DNA of 38,917 nt from Pleurotus djamor (GCA_029747585.1 JAPEVF010000425.1:1-38917); one strand, 5' to 3'; numbered from the stretch's first letter, positions 22,108 to 33,461 are shown. Numbers and translations: made by a program. The notes: generated by a model from the sequence alone, not told the origin.

Positions 22108-22591
22108 ATGACAAAAGATACACACTCTACTCCAACCACAATGTCCCAGAAGCTGCTCTACTGCCCCAACCTCAGAAACCCGCTGCTGAAGGACCGGGAG
22201 GCGACCTCGATGATTCAGAAAAGGATGAAGGAAGTTATTACCTTGGACTGGGCGCGCTCTGTTGACACGGTTCTCCTGTGGTAAGCTTCCTCGCTTTATG
22301 ACTCACCTCACTTTTATCACCCCATCCTCGTACAGCTCCTGGCTCCATGTAAGCGGGAAACGCGGTTCTGGACGCGCCTTCAAGAAACATTACACCCTTA
22401 AATTATTTCAAGGCAATGAACAAGTGGGTTGGGCGCACATTGGATCAGGATTGGATGGGGAGGAAGAGCTGGAAGCCGGGGAATGGTCGGACAAAGAGAA
22501 GATGGTCAAGAACCTACGCAACTTGGATGAGTACAGGCGTCGAGGGAGGCAGTATCTGATGATGCTGAAGATGCGTGGCAATGCCGTCTAA
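22108..22591 (+). CDS. Small basic protein of unknown function (two exons)
   Basis: Exon 1 22108-22280 (MTKDTHSTPTTMSQKLL..., EVITLDWARSVDTVLL) joins exon 2 22336-22591 through donor GTAAGC and acceptor CGTACAG in matching phase. The product of about 142 residues ends SWLHVSGKRGSG..., EEELEAGEWSDKEKMVKNLR..., MLKMRGNAV. The second half is charged and probably helical. I recognise no family. The support is the good intron and codon phase only, and another frame starting at 22065 is also open, so this could be spurious. Confidence 0.35.
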
Positions 22592-23032
22592 GGTGCGTGC
22601 GGCTGAACTTATCACCAAACCCCTACAATGTCCTGAATCTTGCGCATCACTTCTGCAGTCGTTCCCTCTAAGGACAGCTTGGCTGATGCGTCCTCGAGCT
22701 CTACTCTCCTCAAACGGCCGCTACTTGTCCTCAACCTGTTATACATACCCCAGATACCAGAATTTACGCGATCAAAGACGTTTTCAATCTGCTGTTCCGT
22801 TCATACTACGCTGTTGGAAGAATTTGCCTCAATTGTACTTTTACTTCGATATATCTACCTGAGTTGACTATGTGCGCTATAACTCATCCTAGGCACCATT
22901 CTACAACAATCCCACAACGTCGGCTTGGTTGAATGTCGGTAGAATACCTGCATCGGTGCAGGAAGCACCATGAAGCTCTCGACGGAACAGTTATCCACCA
23001 GATCCCACATATTTATTCCACAATTTCCAGGA
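22592..23032. other. Downstream of the RBR gene; RING2 not found
   Basis: I looked on the minus strand for the missing C-terminal Cys/His cluster of the RBR gene and did not find it. Only short frames without motifs are present. Confidence 0.4.
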
Positions 23033-25292
23033 CTATAACTGACGTGGCCGTGATTCAAGGCCGGTATATTGTTGACAGGAAAGCCCTTCATGGTAATGAA
23101 CATTGCACGATGGGCAAATCCTGGTGGAGCAGCCAAGGCACTCCAGAACGGCACCCGGTGCCCTGTTCTTGTACACAAAATTACACCCGGGCGTTACACA
23201 GAATGAAAGACCATTTCTTGGATCTCTGACATATGATGCAAAGAGGTCTTTGTGTAGCTGGGTTGCTTCATCAGGTTCAAGGACCCAGGAAAACGCGCAG
23301 AAGGGTATGATGTGATGGCAAACTGTTGGTTCATTCCCATCATCAACTCCAACCTGACCAATGCAGGTAGCTGCTTCTTGGGTATGTCGTGCAGAGAGAA
23401 CAAGGTGACGAAGGCAAGAACGACAATATGTGTGCCGGCAAGGTACCTGTATGGCCTCACATGGAGTGCGCCAACAAGATGGACATATTACATCCCTAGA
23501 TGGATGAGTATTGATGGGCGAGACAGCTTCTTCCATCACCAAGAGGGTATTTTGAACAATCTTTTGAGTTTCCGAATTACCGTAAATTCGAAGTGTGAGT
23601 GTCGACATGTCTAATGTGGGCAAGCTGTGGGGAAAGTCCTTGTGAATGACCTCCAAGTCATGGAGGAGCAGGGCGCGTATGATGGTGCGTTGCAAGACGA
23701 TGCGATGACAAGACTTCCTCAATTTGCCGATCCTGTTCTCCACTATAGTTTGGGCACGCCCTCTCTCAGAGGAGGGCCCAATAACGTACACCCGTTGGCG
23801 AATTTCGTCAACTTGAACCAAAAACTTCCCTCCCTTGTTTAGAGCGTCCATGACTTGTTTTCCTTGATTGGTTCCCAGATAAGGATCCCAAATAAACTCG
23901 CCATCTTGAGAGCGAACGGCTTCTCCGTTAATCAGAGCTTCAAGACGCATCCGAATATCAGTGAAGATATTCAGAGATGTGCTGTGTAGATATAGCCGAA
24001 CATGTTCAGGGTGCTCATGACGCTGCATCTTGCAAGCTGTCCCAAGCTCCTGGGATATGCTATCGAGTTCGTTCTTGATCATAACATAGTTGCTTTTTCT
24101 GACTGAAAATGTGGCAACGTAGACTTGTTGAGCGGAAACTCTGTTATGTCCAAGAATGGCTGGTTGGCGTCCGTTCATAGTTTGAGCGGCCGACAAGGCG
24201 GCCATAGAATCGGTAAATTGAGCGATGGCGACACATTTCATCCTGTCCAACTCGGCTGGAAGCATATGCAATGCGTCTAGGCGACCATGACCCGTCAATA
24301 GATTTCGGAGGGCCTGTACTGGATCTTCAGTATATGTAGCCTCACCTATGCTTGCTAAGGTTGACTGGACGCAAAAATCTTGAAGACGTCTCTGATTTAC
24401 GTCCAGAGGAAGCCCAGTGATCTTGACCGCAAAATCCGAGTTCTGGCTCTTCCTGGGCCTCAAAAAGGTAGCTTCAATTATATGGCCATCGAATTTGATT
24501 TTGTTGAGCCCAGCCTGTGCCGCCTTAGCCTTGGTGATTGTTTGGTAGTATGCCCATCCGACTCTACTGGGTGCGTTCCACGTTAGACGGACATAGCGGC
24601 TTCCAAAGTCCCCATTGAGTTTGTGTACGACCCCTCTGCAATCGGAGCGAACAGAGATGGAGACATTTCGGAACCAAGTCCCATCTAATCGAGAGGCTGC
24701 ATCTTCCGCATCTGCTGATCGACTGAACTCAACCAGAGCTCCAAAGGATGGGTGTTCCATGGTGGGTGGAATCATTATTGCGCCCACGACATTCCCGAAA
24801 GGCCCAGTGAGGCGTTGTATATCTGCTTGCGAGACATTCAATGGGAGATCTGACATATTCACCCGCAGCGACTCGTGGGCTGTGAGGACGGAGGTGGGTA
24901 GGCCTCCATGGCTAAGATAGACAGTAGCCCCATAGAACGAGCGAGTGGTTGATATTGGCTCCATGTCCTATATGATACGATTTAGTAAGGCATGGCACGA
25001 AATTCGACGGCCTCACCATTTCCAAGTGAATTGGCTCGGGCTCAGGTTTGCGATAGGGGATGATTGGGGAAGGCTGGTAGAGAATCAGTATGAATGACAT
25101 GCAAGATAGAAACCACCAACTAACCAAGCGCAGTGGTGGTTCAACACGTTGAACCGCATAATTGATACGGACGGGGAGTTGTCTTGAAACCACAGCACTG
25201 TCAGGTAGTATGTGAAAGAAACGGCACCCATCTCCGTAACGACAAGTCTGATATCGTGCATAATAATGGCATATTTCCACAGGCAACGACAT
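23033..25292 (-). CDS. RBR-type E3 ubiquitin ligase with CCCH finger and RRM-like domains, RING2 missing
   Basis: Exons on the minus strand are 25292-25125, 25073-25017 and 24967-23033, all in phase 0, giving 719 residues. Residues 8-27 form a CCCH zinc finger (C-x8-C-x5-C-x3-H). Two RRM-like segments follow (LRVNMSDLPLNVSQADIQRL with a GALVEF strand; FAVKITGLPLDVNQRRLQDF). RING1 starts near residue 570 (CPSCWRTPC..., CRHTYCRSC). An in-between-RING domain spans about 665-706 (C-x4-C, C-x2-C, C-x4-C-x2-C, H-x4-C). RBR ligases transfer ubiquitin through a Cys in RING2, but here the chain stops 13 residues after the last IBR Cys. CCCH and RRM parts suggest RNA binding. The ATG at 25292 is chosen because the CCCH finger begins directly after it; an upstream in-frame ATG at 25334 adds 14 residues. 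Confidence 0.82.
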
Positions 25293-25682
25293 GGTATCAG
25301 AATGATGTCTTGTGCAATGGAGGACACGTCTCATTCAAGTCCAGCGCCGGATGGGGGTAGTTCTTCCCACCAGCTGCCTGGGAGGAAATCATTCATGGCG
25401 AATTGGATTGAAACGTGAATGGCTAGGTACAACGACGCAATATGATCTTACATGATGAGGAGGTCTCATTGATACATGTACGAAATGTAAACACCAGGCA
25501 AGAAAAGTTTGAGCTACGAATGAGGAACAATGTAATGGGAGAAGACGGCTAAACAGAAGGTGCAAAAGAAAGTGGAGTTGCTACCGATGCTGAGGTAGCC
25601 AAGAGTCCCTGGGTGAAAGGACTTAAGTATGATAACTGGTTTGAGAAGACATACAGCAGAGAATGCGAGCGACAACTTTGGG
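25293..25682. other. Intergenic between two minus-strand genes
   Basis: Upstream region of the RBR gene and 3' region of the F-box gene. No gene or repeat was seen. Confidence 0.45.
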
Positions 25683-26843
25683 TCAGTATCTTTGAAAGAT
25701 CCCAATATCCCAGGTGGCACTCTCTGGAGGGTTCAACTCGGGGTAATAATATAGCTGACATATACGTAGCCACTCCTCGGGACCACCACCTTGAATCAAC
25801 TGAAATTCCTTGCTGATATCTTCAATGACAAAGTTGGTCCCAAGGTATGGTCGCGTGTGGTCCACCTTACCAGTGAAACGTTGTACCAGGGTTCCCTCCT
25901 TCGTTCTTTCATCCCAAGGCCTAACCCACACTTGACAACCAAGATTTCGCACTCGACCCCATTGTTCTGAATAAGACTTGAATGGAAAGGGAGTAGGCCA
26001 TGGGATTGGAGTAAATTCGATATGTCGAGGGAATGGGACATGAAGTCCAGCAATAAAAGTGAGCGATAAGGAAAAGGAAAACAATTCTTGATGGTCGATG
26101 AAATGAAGATAGGACGCTGAAGGAGGTATTCTAAGTGGCAGGGAATGATTCGGGTGGACTTGGGACTCACTCGAAGGCATGGAATAGACACAATCAAGCA
26201 CTCGGTGCGATCGCAAGACATGTAGTCTGAGCCAGCGGCCCTCTGGCGTTAAGACGGGAAGGATCATGTATGTACGCTCAACCGACTTGGGTCTAGTGAC
26301 TGCAGGTCCAAGACTAGGGGGGCCTGGAAAGCCCTTTGGCTCGTCCTGCTCCTGAATGTTATCTTTCTCTTTGGGGGAAGGCGCAACGTAGGTAGGAGGA
26401 AGCCCGTCGCCATCCCAGTCCTTCCTCAGACTGGTTAAGTACTCCTCAGGAGCGTCGAGAAGAAAGGAAGCAGAGCAAGTGGCGTTGTACCGTAGGAAGA
26501 ACTTGCATCCAAGGCCCTCCATGCTTTCACATAGAGCGTAGGCGTCCATGCGTGTTACAAAAAGGTCCATGATATCATTCGACGCAACTGGCAGCCCGGC
26601 CAGGGTAAGGAAAGGGATAAGACCACCGATGAGGCAGTTGAATGGCTTGAGGCACTTTTGGCGGAAGGTCTCGACATCTGTGAAGAAAGGTCTGATAGAG
26701 GTGGAAACTCGTCGAATTCGTGGGTGAAGGGGGAGGACATTGTGGTGATGATGGCAAACCATGCGAAACGCTTGTGTATCCCAGATAGGGAGACGATCAT
26801 GTATCATTTCAAGGACTTCATTTGGTAGCTTGGCCATAGTCAT
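25683..26843 (-). CDS. F-box protein, single exon
   Basis: The uninterrupted frame encodes 386 residues. Residues 3-40 (MAKLPNEVLEMIHDRLPIWD, then FRMVCHHHHNVLPL) form an F-box, the part that binds Skp1 in SCF ubiquitin ligases. The rest has no recognisable repeats, but short motifs such as ERTYMILPVLTPEGRWLRLH and a Trp/Pro-rich C-terminus are conserved-looking. Mushroom genomes carry large families of such proteins with unknown targets. The start could also be the third codon. The gene is unbroken and its codon use is normal, so it is probably active. It is not in an obvious functional pair with its neighbours. Confidence 0.78.
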   Translation of the reverse strand: MTMAKLPNEVLEMIHDRLPIWDTQAFRMVCHHHHNVLPLHPRIRRVSTSIRPFFTDVETFRQKCLKPFNCLIGGLIPFLTLAGLPVASNDIMDLFVTRMDAYALCESMEGLGCKFFLRYNATCSASFLLDAPEEYLTSLRKDWDGDGLPPTYVAPSPKEKDNIQEQDEPKGFPGPPSLGPAVTRPKSVERTYMILPVLTPEGRWLRLHVLRSHRVLDCVYSMPSSESQVHPNHSLPLRIPPSASYLHFIDHQELFSFSLSLTFIAGLHVPFPRHIEFTPIPWPTPFPFKSYSEQWGRVRNLGCQVWVRPWDERTKEGTLVQRFTGKVDHTRPYLGTNFVIEDISKEFQLIQGGGPEEWLRICQLYYYPELNPPESATWDIGIFQRY

Positions 26844-27371
26844 TTTCGGTAAGGTTGAAGAAAAGGACGCTCCCCAAGGTCAGAGGGAATGGATTGGGGG
26901 TGTGAGAAATGTCCTTGGAGCCATTGGTGAAGTCCAAAACGTGAGAACTATTGATGCCGAGAGCTAGCATTGCCGGGCAGTTGCAAGCATGGCTGCTTTT
27001 GGGGTTGAAGCGATGCGAGCGGGGAAACGAGGAAGGAAAGTTGGGGTTTCTCCCTATTTCCGTGCCATTGCTTGAGAGCTCACCAACAAGCTTGGGACGA
27101 CCGTAGATAAGGGTAGCGAAGGCATGAAAGTACATGTCTATTTCAAGATCGAGGTGTCGGTAGGTCCTTGGACACGACAACAAGTGTTCAAGAGATGGAG
27201 GCAGTCTTTGGTAAAAAGGTGATCCATGATCAAAAGGAAAGTGCAGAAAGGGAGGAACGAGTTAAACCAGAGGATCAAATCGGGCGTCTCTCCTATTCAA
27301 GCCCCTATACAGAATGAGATAAACACCTCGCTTCTGTGACACCATCGACCTTCGTTTCAGACTCTCTATCT
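26844..27371. other. Divergent intergenic region at the left side of the transposon cluster
   Basis: Lies between the F-box gene (-) and the 215-aa gene (+). The left end of the Plavaka element should be here, but I could not identify a terminal inverted repeat by eye. A minus-strand frame (27183-26818) is open but featureless. Confidence 0.4.
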
Positions 27372-28125
27372 ATGGACTCTCCTGGCTCCCAGTTAAAGCT
27401 TGACTATTCAGAGTCACAACTAGAGCAGGACTTCTCCACAGACCATCTGCTTCTTTCATCCCAATTGAATTGGTCTGATTCCGACGTCGAGGAACCCGGC
27501 ATCGGGGCGCAACCTTTAGAAGCTAGCCCTAGGATTCTGCCAAATGAAAATGAGCTTTTTTGGGGGGCAAACATCTCAAGTCTCATTGGGAGTATGTATG
27601 AAACAGAGCTAGCCTTGATGACTCCACAATCTAGAAAGAACAAAGACGAAGAAATGGTATGTTTTGGCCCACTCCATCCTTTGCAATGAGACTGACCTCA
27701 CTACTTAGGCCAATGAATATTATGTTCCCCCCTCCGATGAGAATGAAATCGAGCTTGAAAGCAGCCTGGTTGGTGTCTTCCGCTGAACAACCACGACAAA
27801 ACTGATGTGTCACATATACTAGAATCGTGTCACTGAGCTCCATGCTCGTGCGTTGTACGGTTTCCTTGTATCAAGAATTCAAGAAAGCTTGGAAAGTAGC
27901 GTCTGTCTTGGTGCTAGAATTACCGCACAACGCCTGATGATAGAAAGGGAGATGAACAAGTTGAAGAGTATGGAGTCTCTCCGTAACCAATTAGAGGACT
28001 CCATCCACAACGATGAAGCGAATAGGGCCAAAATACTGCGCAGATGGCCAATCATTAGACTACCTAACACTGAGCCAGGAGTTCGAACCTCCACCGGGGA
28101 AAATGAGGATATAAATTCTGTTTAG
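27372..28125 (+). CDS. Putative accessory protein of the Plavaka element (three exons)
   Basis: Exons 27372-27656, 27709-27768 and 27823-28125 join in phase 0 (donors GTATGT and GTTGGT, acceptors TTAG and ACTAG) to give 215 residues. The N-terminal half is acidic and Ser-rich (SQLEQDFSTDHLLLSSQLNW), and the C-terminal half is helical with a probable coiled-coil (MIEREMNKLKSMESLRNQLE). No family is recognised. It faces the transposase, and its TAG stop (28123-28125) overlaps the transposase TAA stop (28122-28124 on the other strand). Two-gene layouts are known for the CACTA/EnSpm group, so a second transposon protein is likely by position, though not by sequence. The start is the first ATG; the frame is open a little further upstream. 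Confidence 0.7.
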
Positions 28126-31042
28126 TACAACGTTTTGTAACTATAAAGGCTTGTCCATGGATTCAGGTAGAACGAGGGGGCCTGATCCAGGACCTCTTCC
28201 GAACTCCACTTGGGTGAAGCTTTGATATCTGCGGAGAAGTTGGGGGTGAGCATGCAAGATTGACGAATATTTTCCAAGGGAACCACGGAGTATGATTCCA
28301 TTGGCTTGACTCTTATCATGCCATGCGAGTTCACCTGCTGTGTCGGGAATTTGGAGTACCATTGAATATAGGCCAGACCATGAGAGCAGGTATTGAAGAC
28401 GTCTTTCAGGTGATGATTCTCATCGCGCCCTACTTCCTCAGGCAACTTGAAGACTATGCGCACGCGTCCTGCCCGTGTCCCTGATCGAAGAAAGGATTAG
28501 AGAAGTCATGATAGGTAGATGTCTAGTACATACCGTAGAGCGCGGTTTCGTCAGCCTCTTCATTCAGCATTACAATCACGGGGGTGAAGACATTAGGGGC
28601 GCCATCTAGAGATGGAATAGCCCGAATAATGTCTTTGGTATCTTCCTCTCCATACTTGTCATCAATATCTTGCCTGGAAATCTTAAAGGAGTGCCAGATG
28701 GGAAGGCGCTGGCACGACGATGGAAGTGGAGTTTGTGTTCTTGGGTTGTTCTGGGGATCTAGGAATTTCTGTAGATCCGATTCGAATCTGGGACAACCGT
28801 GCTGAGCCATAAGATCCTCCAGAGATTTCACATGGGTAGGTTTCTTGGATAATGAGAGCTTTGGACGTCGTGGTGCTTGGTGACAAGGAACAGTGGGAGA
28901 GTACGCAATACTGGTCCTGAGCATGGTCATTTTTTCGTGGCGATTCAACCACTTCACCATCTGAGGAAATGCGTCCCTTTTATTGGAGGCCCTCCAGCCC
29001 TTCTTGGCAAACTCAATGTGCAAGCGTTCGAAGGTCTCTGTGTTATAGTTGTCTGTGGTTCCAAACAGCTTGATTGAAGCAACGTAGTGGGTGAGGGAGT
29101 GCAGTTTGGGAATGTTGAAGTCTTCACGGCAACCAAAGGTTTGAAAGACAGCCTTGTATTTGTGAAAGTCCTTGAGGCTGTTCGACAGCAACTTCAAGGT
29201 TTCATCATCATGGCTGCGGTATTGGGCCAGATAGATGAAATCAAGCAACGCCTTGACAGAGCGAAGAGCATCCACGGGAAAGTCTCCGACCAGACAAGCA
29301 AGAAGAATTCTGGCGATATCTTTCCTTTCAGGGCCTGTGATCTGAGAGAGAGCCGAAATGCCATTTTTAAAATGGCGAACGCCAAACGCTGGAGGCAGGG
29401 TGCGAATTCGTTGGTCCAGACGCTTTTTATTCATCATAGCTTGACACCACCCTAACACGTGCTTGAAGACGCCTTGGTAGAGTTGGTGGAGGACATCGGG
29501 GGTGATAGACTGATGGATCTCCGAAAGGTAGAAGTCATGCCAAAAAGGGAGATCGTCGTCGAGCATGGCAGAGACATTGAACTGTTTGCAATGAGCCAGA
29601 AATGTGGATTCCGTTTGTTCTGCGTCGCGCTGGATCATTTTCAGCGTCCAAGCCTGCGTTCGTAGAGTTCCTGGCTTGGGCCCATCGCCTAAAGAATCCT
29701 TCTCAGTGCGACATTTGGGGCAGCTTGTATACTTCGCGCAGCAAACCAAGCATTGCTCAGGATAATCCGCTACATACGCAGCAAGGATGGGATGAACATT
29801 TCGGATCCTCCCCATAGCATCGGACATTTCAACACCTTCCTTCCCCCTAGCCATCAGCGGTTGTAACATGAGTCGAATACCGGTGTGGAAAAGCTGCTTT
29901 GTCCGTAATCGAAGCTCCTTATCGGAGAGACCGGAGCCGTCGACTTTATCCACAGAAAGGTACCCCAGGAGGATACACGCATTTCGAGAGGGCTTTTGCC
30001 GCACCGACTTGGCAATGTTGCCCAAAGTCATGTATACAGGATAAGCTGACTTGCTCCCGGAAAATTGTGTAAGTTGGGTTTTATCTGTTGCGATTATGAT
30101 TGGGGCCAAGCAGGCACCTTTCGGAAGTTTGGCCTATATAGACGTTTGATTAACAAAAGATCTTGTAGCTCCACCCAAATGAAGGAAGGGACGTACCTGC
30201 ACATTGTGCCACCAGTCACCAGTCCACATCTCATTATAAACCCTCTGCTTATCGTTGTAAACCTTGCAAGGTTGGTAGGTAAAGTCTTCTGCCAGCGTAG
30301 GGTCTTGCCAGAGAGTTCGAAGGGCTTCCAGAGGATCACGATACCGAATAAAGTGTACGTCAGAGCTATCTTCAAATGTAAGCTCTGCGGTGTCCCAGCT
30401 CCCAGCTCGACAGGGAAGAGAATCAACTAGTTTGTGAAGATCTCTTGGGGTGGAGTACTGAAGCCCCAGTTTGTCCTGCAACTGTAGAACGAGTCAGAAT
30501 CTATACTGATCATAGAAAAGGAAAAGTCTGACATCGGGAATTTTCAGAAGCCGTTCGAAGGTTCCATGCCCGATATCCTCTTCAATGAACCACTCAGCCA
30601 GCTTCCATTCCATCGCTGAGGAGAAAGGAGAGTACTTGGTGCCATCAACGTGGCTGCGACGCTGAAATGATTGCCATCGGTCGGCCAAATCCCCATCTGT
30701 TCCAATAATAGCCGCAGAGTCCGTGTTGATCTCCGTTGTACGACAATCTGGTGCTGGGGGAAAGTGCAGGGGAATCCAGTGGCCACGACGGTGAGCTTCA
30801 GTGCTTGGTCCAGGCCCAGCTTCCCCCATTTCAATATCTTGATTGTTTTCCGGAGGGAAAAAGTCATTATGGGAGACGTCTTGATCGCTATTGAAGGATT
30901 TGGACCAAATTGCTCCGCCTTGTTGTTCACGTCCTTTGCCCTTGTGCAGCTGAGCATTGTGGCTGGACAAGCTTCTCGATTGCGCAAATTGCTTGCAACA
31001 AATGGAACAATAATTGAGCAGAGGTTCCGGCTGGAGAAGCAT
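28122..31042 (-). CDS. Plavaka-type transposase (four exons)
   Basis: Exons on the minus strand are 31042-30533, 30481-30197, 30133-28534 and 28480-28122, with all phases agreeing, giving about 917 residues. An N-terminal C2H2 finger (C12, C15, H28, H33) is followed by WKLAEWFIEEDIGHGTFERL and LVDSLPCRAGSW. The catalytic region opens with APIIIATDKTQLTQFSGSK and continues with HPILAAYVADYPEQCLV, CPKC, SITPDVLHQLYQGVFKHVLG, FNIPKLHSLTHYVASI, DNYNTETFERLHIEFAKKGW and ASNKRDAFPQMVKWL. This is the signature of Plavaka transposases, a fungal group related to CACTA/EnSpm elements. The C-terminal exon (RVRIVFKLPEE, SCMLTPNFS, SFYLNPW) is also family-typical. No stop or frame break is seen, so the gene may be functional. 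Its 3' end overlaps the convergent accessory gene by 4 nt. Confidence 0.9.
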
Positions 31043-31410
31043 TGGTGGATGTAAGAATTGGTCGAGGTGAGAGGACTGATCAGTGCTTTACCATTGTGCC
31101 TCCCTGAAAGCGACGACATTTTACTGCTTGATCTCCTGAGATTTTCCTTTTTTGGTAGCTTGGTTCGACAGAAATGCGGAATGATGCGATATTTCTGAAT
31201 ATTCCCAGTTGATATAGCCAAATTTTGACGCTTTTTGTGGAAACACAGGCTGAGCAGCAAACGTCACAGATAAAAATTTCGAAAAAAAGACAATACAGCG
31301 TTGCAGAAAAAAATACAAGTACATGGACGTATGAAGCGACGAGGACGTCCAACACCGCAAGCGGGACCCCAACAATCAAGCGGAGCCACTGTTCTTGGGC
31401 TGTAAGGGTA
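31043..31410. other. AT-rich spacer between transposase and coiled-coil gene
   Basis: This is the promoter side of the transposase gene (-) and the 3' side of the coiled-coil gene (-). A-rich runs near 31285-31315 are the only notable feature. Confidence 0.45.
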
Positions 31411-31958
31411 TTAGCATTGATCGGTTGGGAGAAGGAAAGAAAAACATGCTTTGGGGATCAAGGCAACCAGAGCTTGCAGATGTTCCACCAGGACTTCGGT
31501 GAGGTGGTCCCGCGACTTATCGCGTTCCTCCTGGCGGGCATCACGTTCCTTGTCACGAACGTCACGTTCCTTGTCGCGCTCCTCCTGTCGGGCAACCCGG
31601 GCCCTCTCTTCATCGGTCCTACGCCTGTCGCGTTGGTCCATTTGGTGGAGGGTGGTATTGAGAAGGTCCTTCAGTTCTTCGTGGCCGCGATGGACCACAT
31701 CCACGAGCTGGAGGATCGCTCCGGATACTGAATTAAATTAGTGGCGACAGGTAGAAGAGTAGAAAATGAACACTTACCCTTTTCCATGCCTCGTCCGTCG
31801 TCGGCGGGGGACTCGGGCCTGACGTCAGAAGGGGGGCCACCAGGCGCTCCCTCCGTGGAACGCGGTGCGGAAACGTAGGGCTAACATAATCTTAAGTATA
31901 CTAACCAAACTGACAGAGGGGAGGCACGTACGCTGCGTTGGTTTTGGGGGTTAACCAT
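31411..31958 (-). CDS. Coiled-coil protein with charged repeats (three exons)
   Basis: Exons on the minus strand are 31958-31932 (MVNPQNQRS), 31880-31778 and 31727-31411, with donors GTACGT and GTAAGT and acceptors GTTAG and TTCAG in matching phase, giving 148 residues. The middle is Pro/Asp-rich. The C-terminal half is a long charged coiled-coil with a near-repeated heptad block (RQEERDKERDVRDKERDARQ) and ends in a hydrophobic segment (LQALVALIPKACFSFLLP). The DNA repeats match the amino-acid repeats. No family is recognised. It lies between a transposase and a SUMO protease, both on the same strand, so it may be a transposon-borne scaffold or DNA-binding partner; this is inference. A TATA box precedes it. 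Confidence 0.7.
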
Positions 31959-32036
31959 GGCGATCGACGGCGATTACGAGTGAGGGGTAGGCGTGAGGTG
32001 GTAGTCAAGGTGAAAGAAGCGATGCTGCTGTTGAGG

Positions 32037-32045
32037 CTATTTATA
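32037..32045 (-). promoter_or_regulatory. TATA box of the coiled-coil gene
   Basis: TATAAATAG on the minus strand, 79-87 nt before the ATG at 31958, is a strong consensus match. Confidence 0.6.
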
Positions 32046-32140
32046 CCCTTTGGGGGTTCGGGAGATGCCGTGGATAGGTTATAAAAAGACATAGGGGTGC
32101 TACATGATTCGGATATTACGCGTTACAGGATACATGACGA

Positions 32141-33461
32141 TCACGGAAGGTTTGCCAAAACCATATCATCATCGGAGTCATTGGTCAAGTCCAAGACAGG
32201 CCAGTCACTGGTTTTATCAACCATCTTAAGCCCTGATTGATGGTGCAGGAATCTAAGCAAAGATAATCGAACATGGGGAAGGGATGATTGCGACAATAGC
32301 TTCCAAAGAGACGAGCCCTCAGGAATGGGATCCTTATTTGAGAGTAAATGCTTGGCAAATTCAAGGACATAGACGCCACAGTCATCGCCATTCTGCTGCC
32401 TTGGACACTAAAATGGAATGGACCTGAGCACAATCAACATACAGTGAAAGCAAAGAGCATACTCGAACTTGTACACTTTGCCAGGCTTGAGGGCAAGGGA
32501 AGTCTGGATTTTTCGCGTGAACATCTTTGAGAAGGTCTTGAAGAAGTCCAATGGAAGTATCCATTGATTTACATGCATGGGAAGGCGAGCTGTCCCAGAT
32601 TTCACTCAAACCGGAGTCGAGGTTGAGGTGCAATAGGAACCAATGTTCATTGTTGAGATTACAGATGGCAATGAGCCGTTGAAGCCTTGCGAAGGACACC
32701 CTCATACGACAATACTTGGTGAAGCTCTTGACGATGCGGCGCCGAAGCTTTTGGTCCCTGGGTTGATGACGGAGTGGTGCGAGGAAGCATGCTACGGTAG
32801 TTGCCCCCATAAGGCAAACGCCTGGATTTCGAGGGAGAGCCGTGATAACCGAATCAATGCAACTATCATTGAGCCACTTGAATGAGCCAGAGCCAAAACG
32901 TTCAACGCATGACTGCGTGAGGAAGTGGTGGAGAGGTGGTAGCCTGGCAATGTACTGGATATGGTGATTGAGTATATGGTCCCATATGCACTGGGGATAA
33001 CGCACCTTGTTCAAACATCGCTCGATGGAGGGGGATCGTTGGCCGGTCCAAATGGTTATTGCAGCGTCCAGTCGACACCACTTCGACATTAGGCTGTCAA
33101 TATGGGGGAATATCGCAGCCGAGGCATGGGAGTCCAAGGTCGTGGAAAGAAGCCGAAGGAGTGGAAGGATTGACCTAATAATATGGCGCAAGGTCGCCTC
33201 ATGTTCCAGCATGGATATCGACTCGTCAACACGTTCTGGGTCTTGAAGCGTGTCCAAGCAAGGATAGGACGGTGAATCCCATGGTGCAGGCTGAGGTGCC
33301 GTGGATACAAAGGTTTTAATAGTAGATAAAACTTGGTCGGTTGTAGGGTACACAGGCAAACAAGAAAACATCGTGCGAGAGTGTGGTATTAATGATGACG
33401 GCGCCAGCGTGAAAAGTGAATTTCGTGTACTTTCCCACGGTGTCTGGAAAGGGGCTAACAC
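32141..33461 (-). CDS. Ulp1-type SUMO protease-like protein (C48 family, two exons)
   Basis: Exons 33461-32469 and 32407-32141 join in phase 0 (donor GTTCGA, acceptor TTTTAG), giving 419 residues. The C-terminal half carries the four catalytic residues of the Ulp1/SENP cysteine proteases: His273 in NEHWFLLHL, Asp290 in EIWDSS, Gln335 and Cys341 in RQQNGDDCGVYV. The spacings His-Asp 17 and Gln-Cys 6 equal those of yeast Ulp1. The family cleaves SUMO from target proteins. The N-terminal half (about 1-250) is Leu/His-rich without a known domain. The start could also be the Met at 33371. Ulp1-like domains are known from mobile elements (for example Zisupton), and the neighbours here are transposon genes, so a transposon-borne protease is likely. 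Splicing is essential, because without it the Cys box is out of frame. Confidence 0.8.

Larger units (their letters stand above)
27372..31042. mobile_element. Plavaka DNA transposon (ends not defined)
   Basis: The transposase and the convergent accessory gene define the minimum element. Terminal inverted repeats and target-site duplication were not found by eye. The element could extend to 33461 or to the hairpin at 33602-33760 if the coiled-coil and protease genes belong to it. Confidence 0.7.

Noticed and set aside
26818..27183. Minus-strand frame of 121 codons upstream of the F-box gene
   Set aside because: No motif, and it overlaps the start of a clear gene in another frame; probably upstream non-coding sequence.
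31225..31741. Plus-strand frames of 96-168 codons rich in Ser/Arg or hydrophobic residues
   Set aside because: They are the antisense of the charged coiled-coil repeats of the minus-strand gene.
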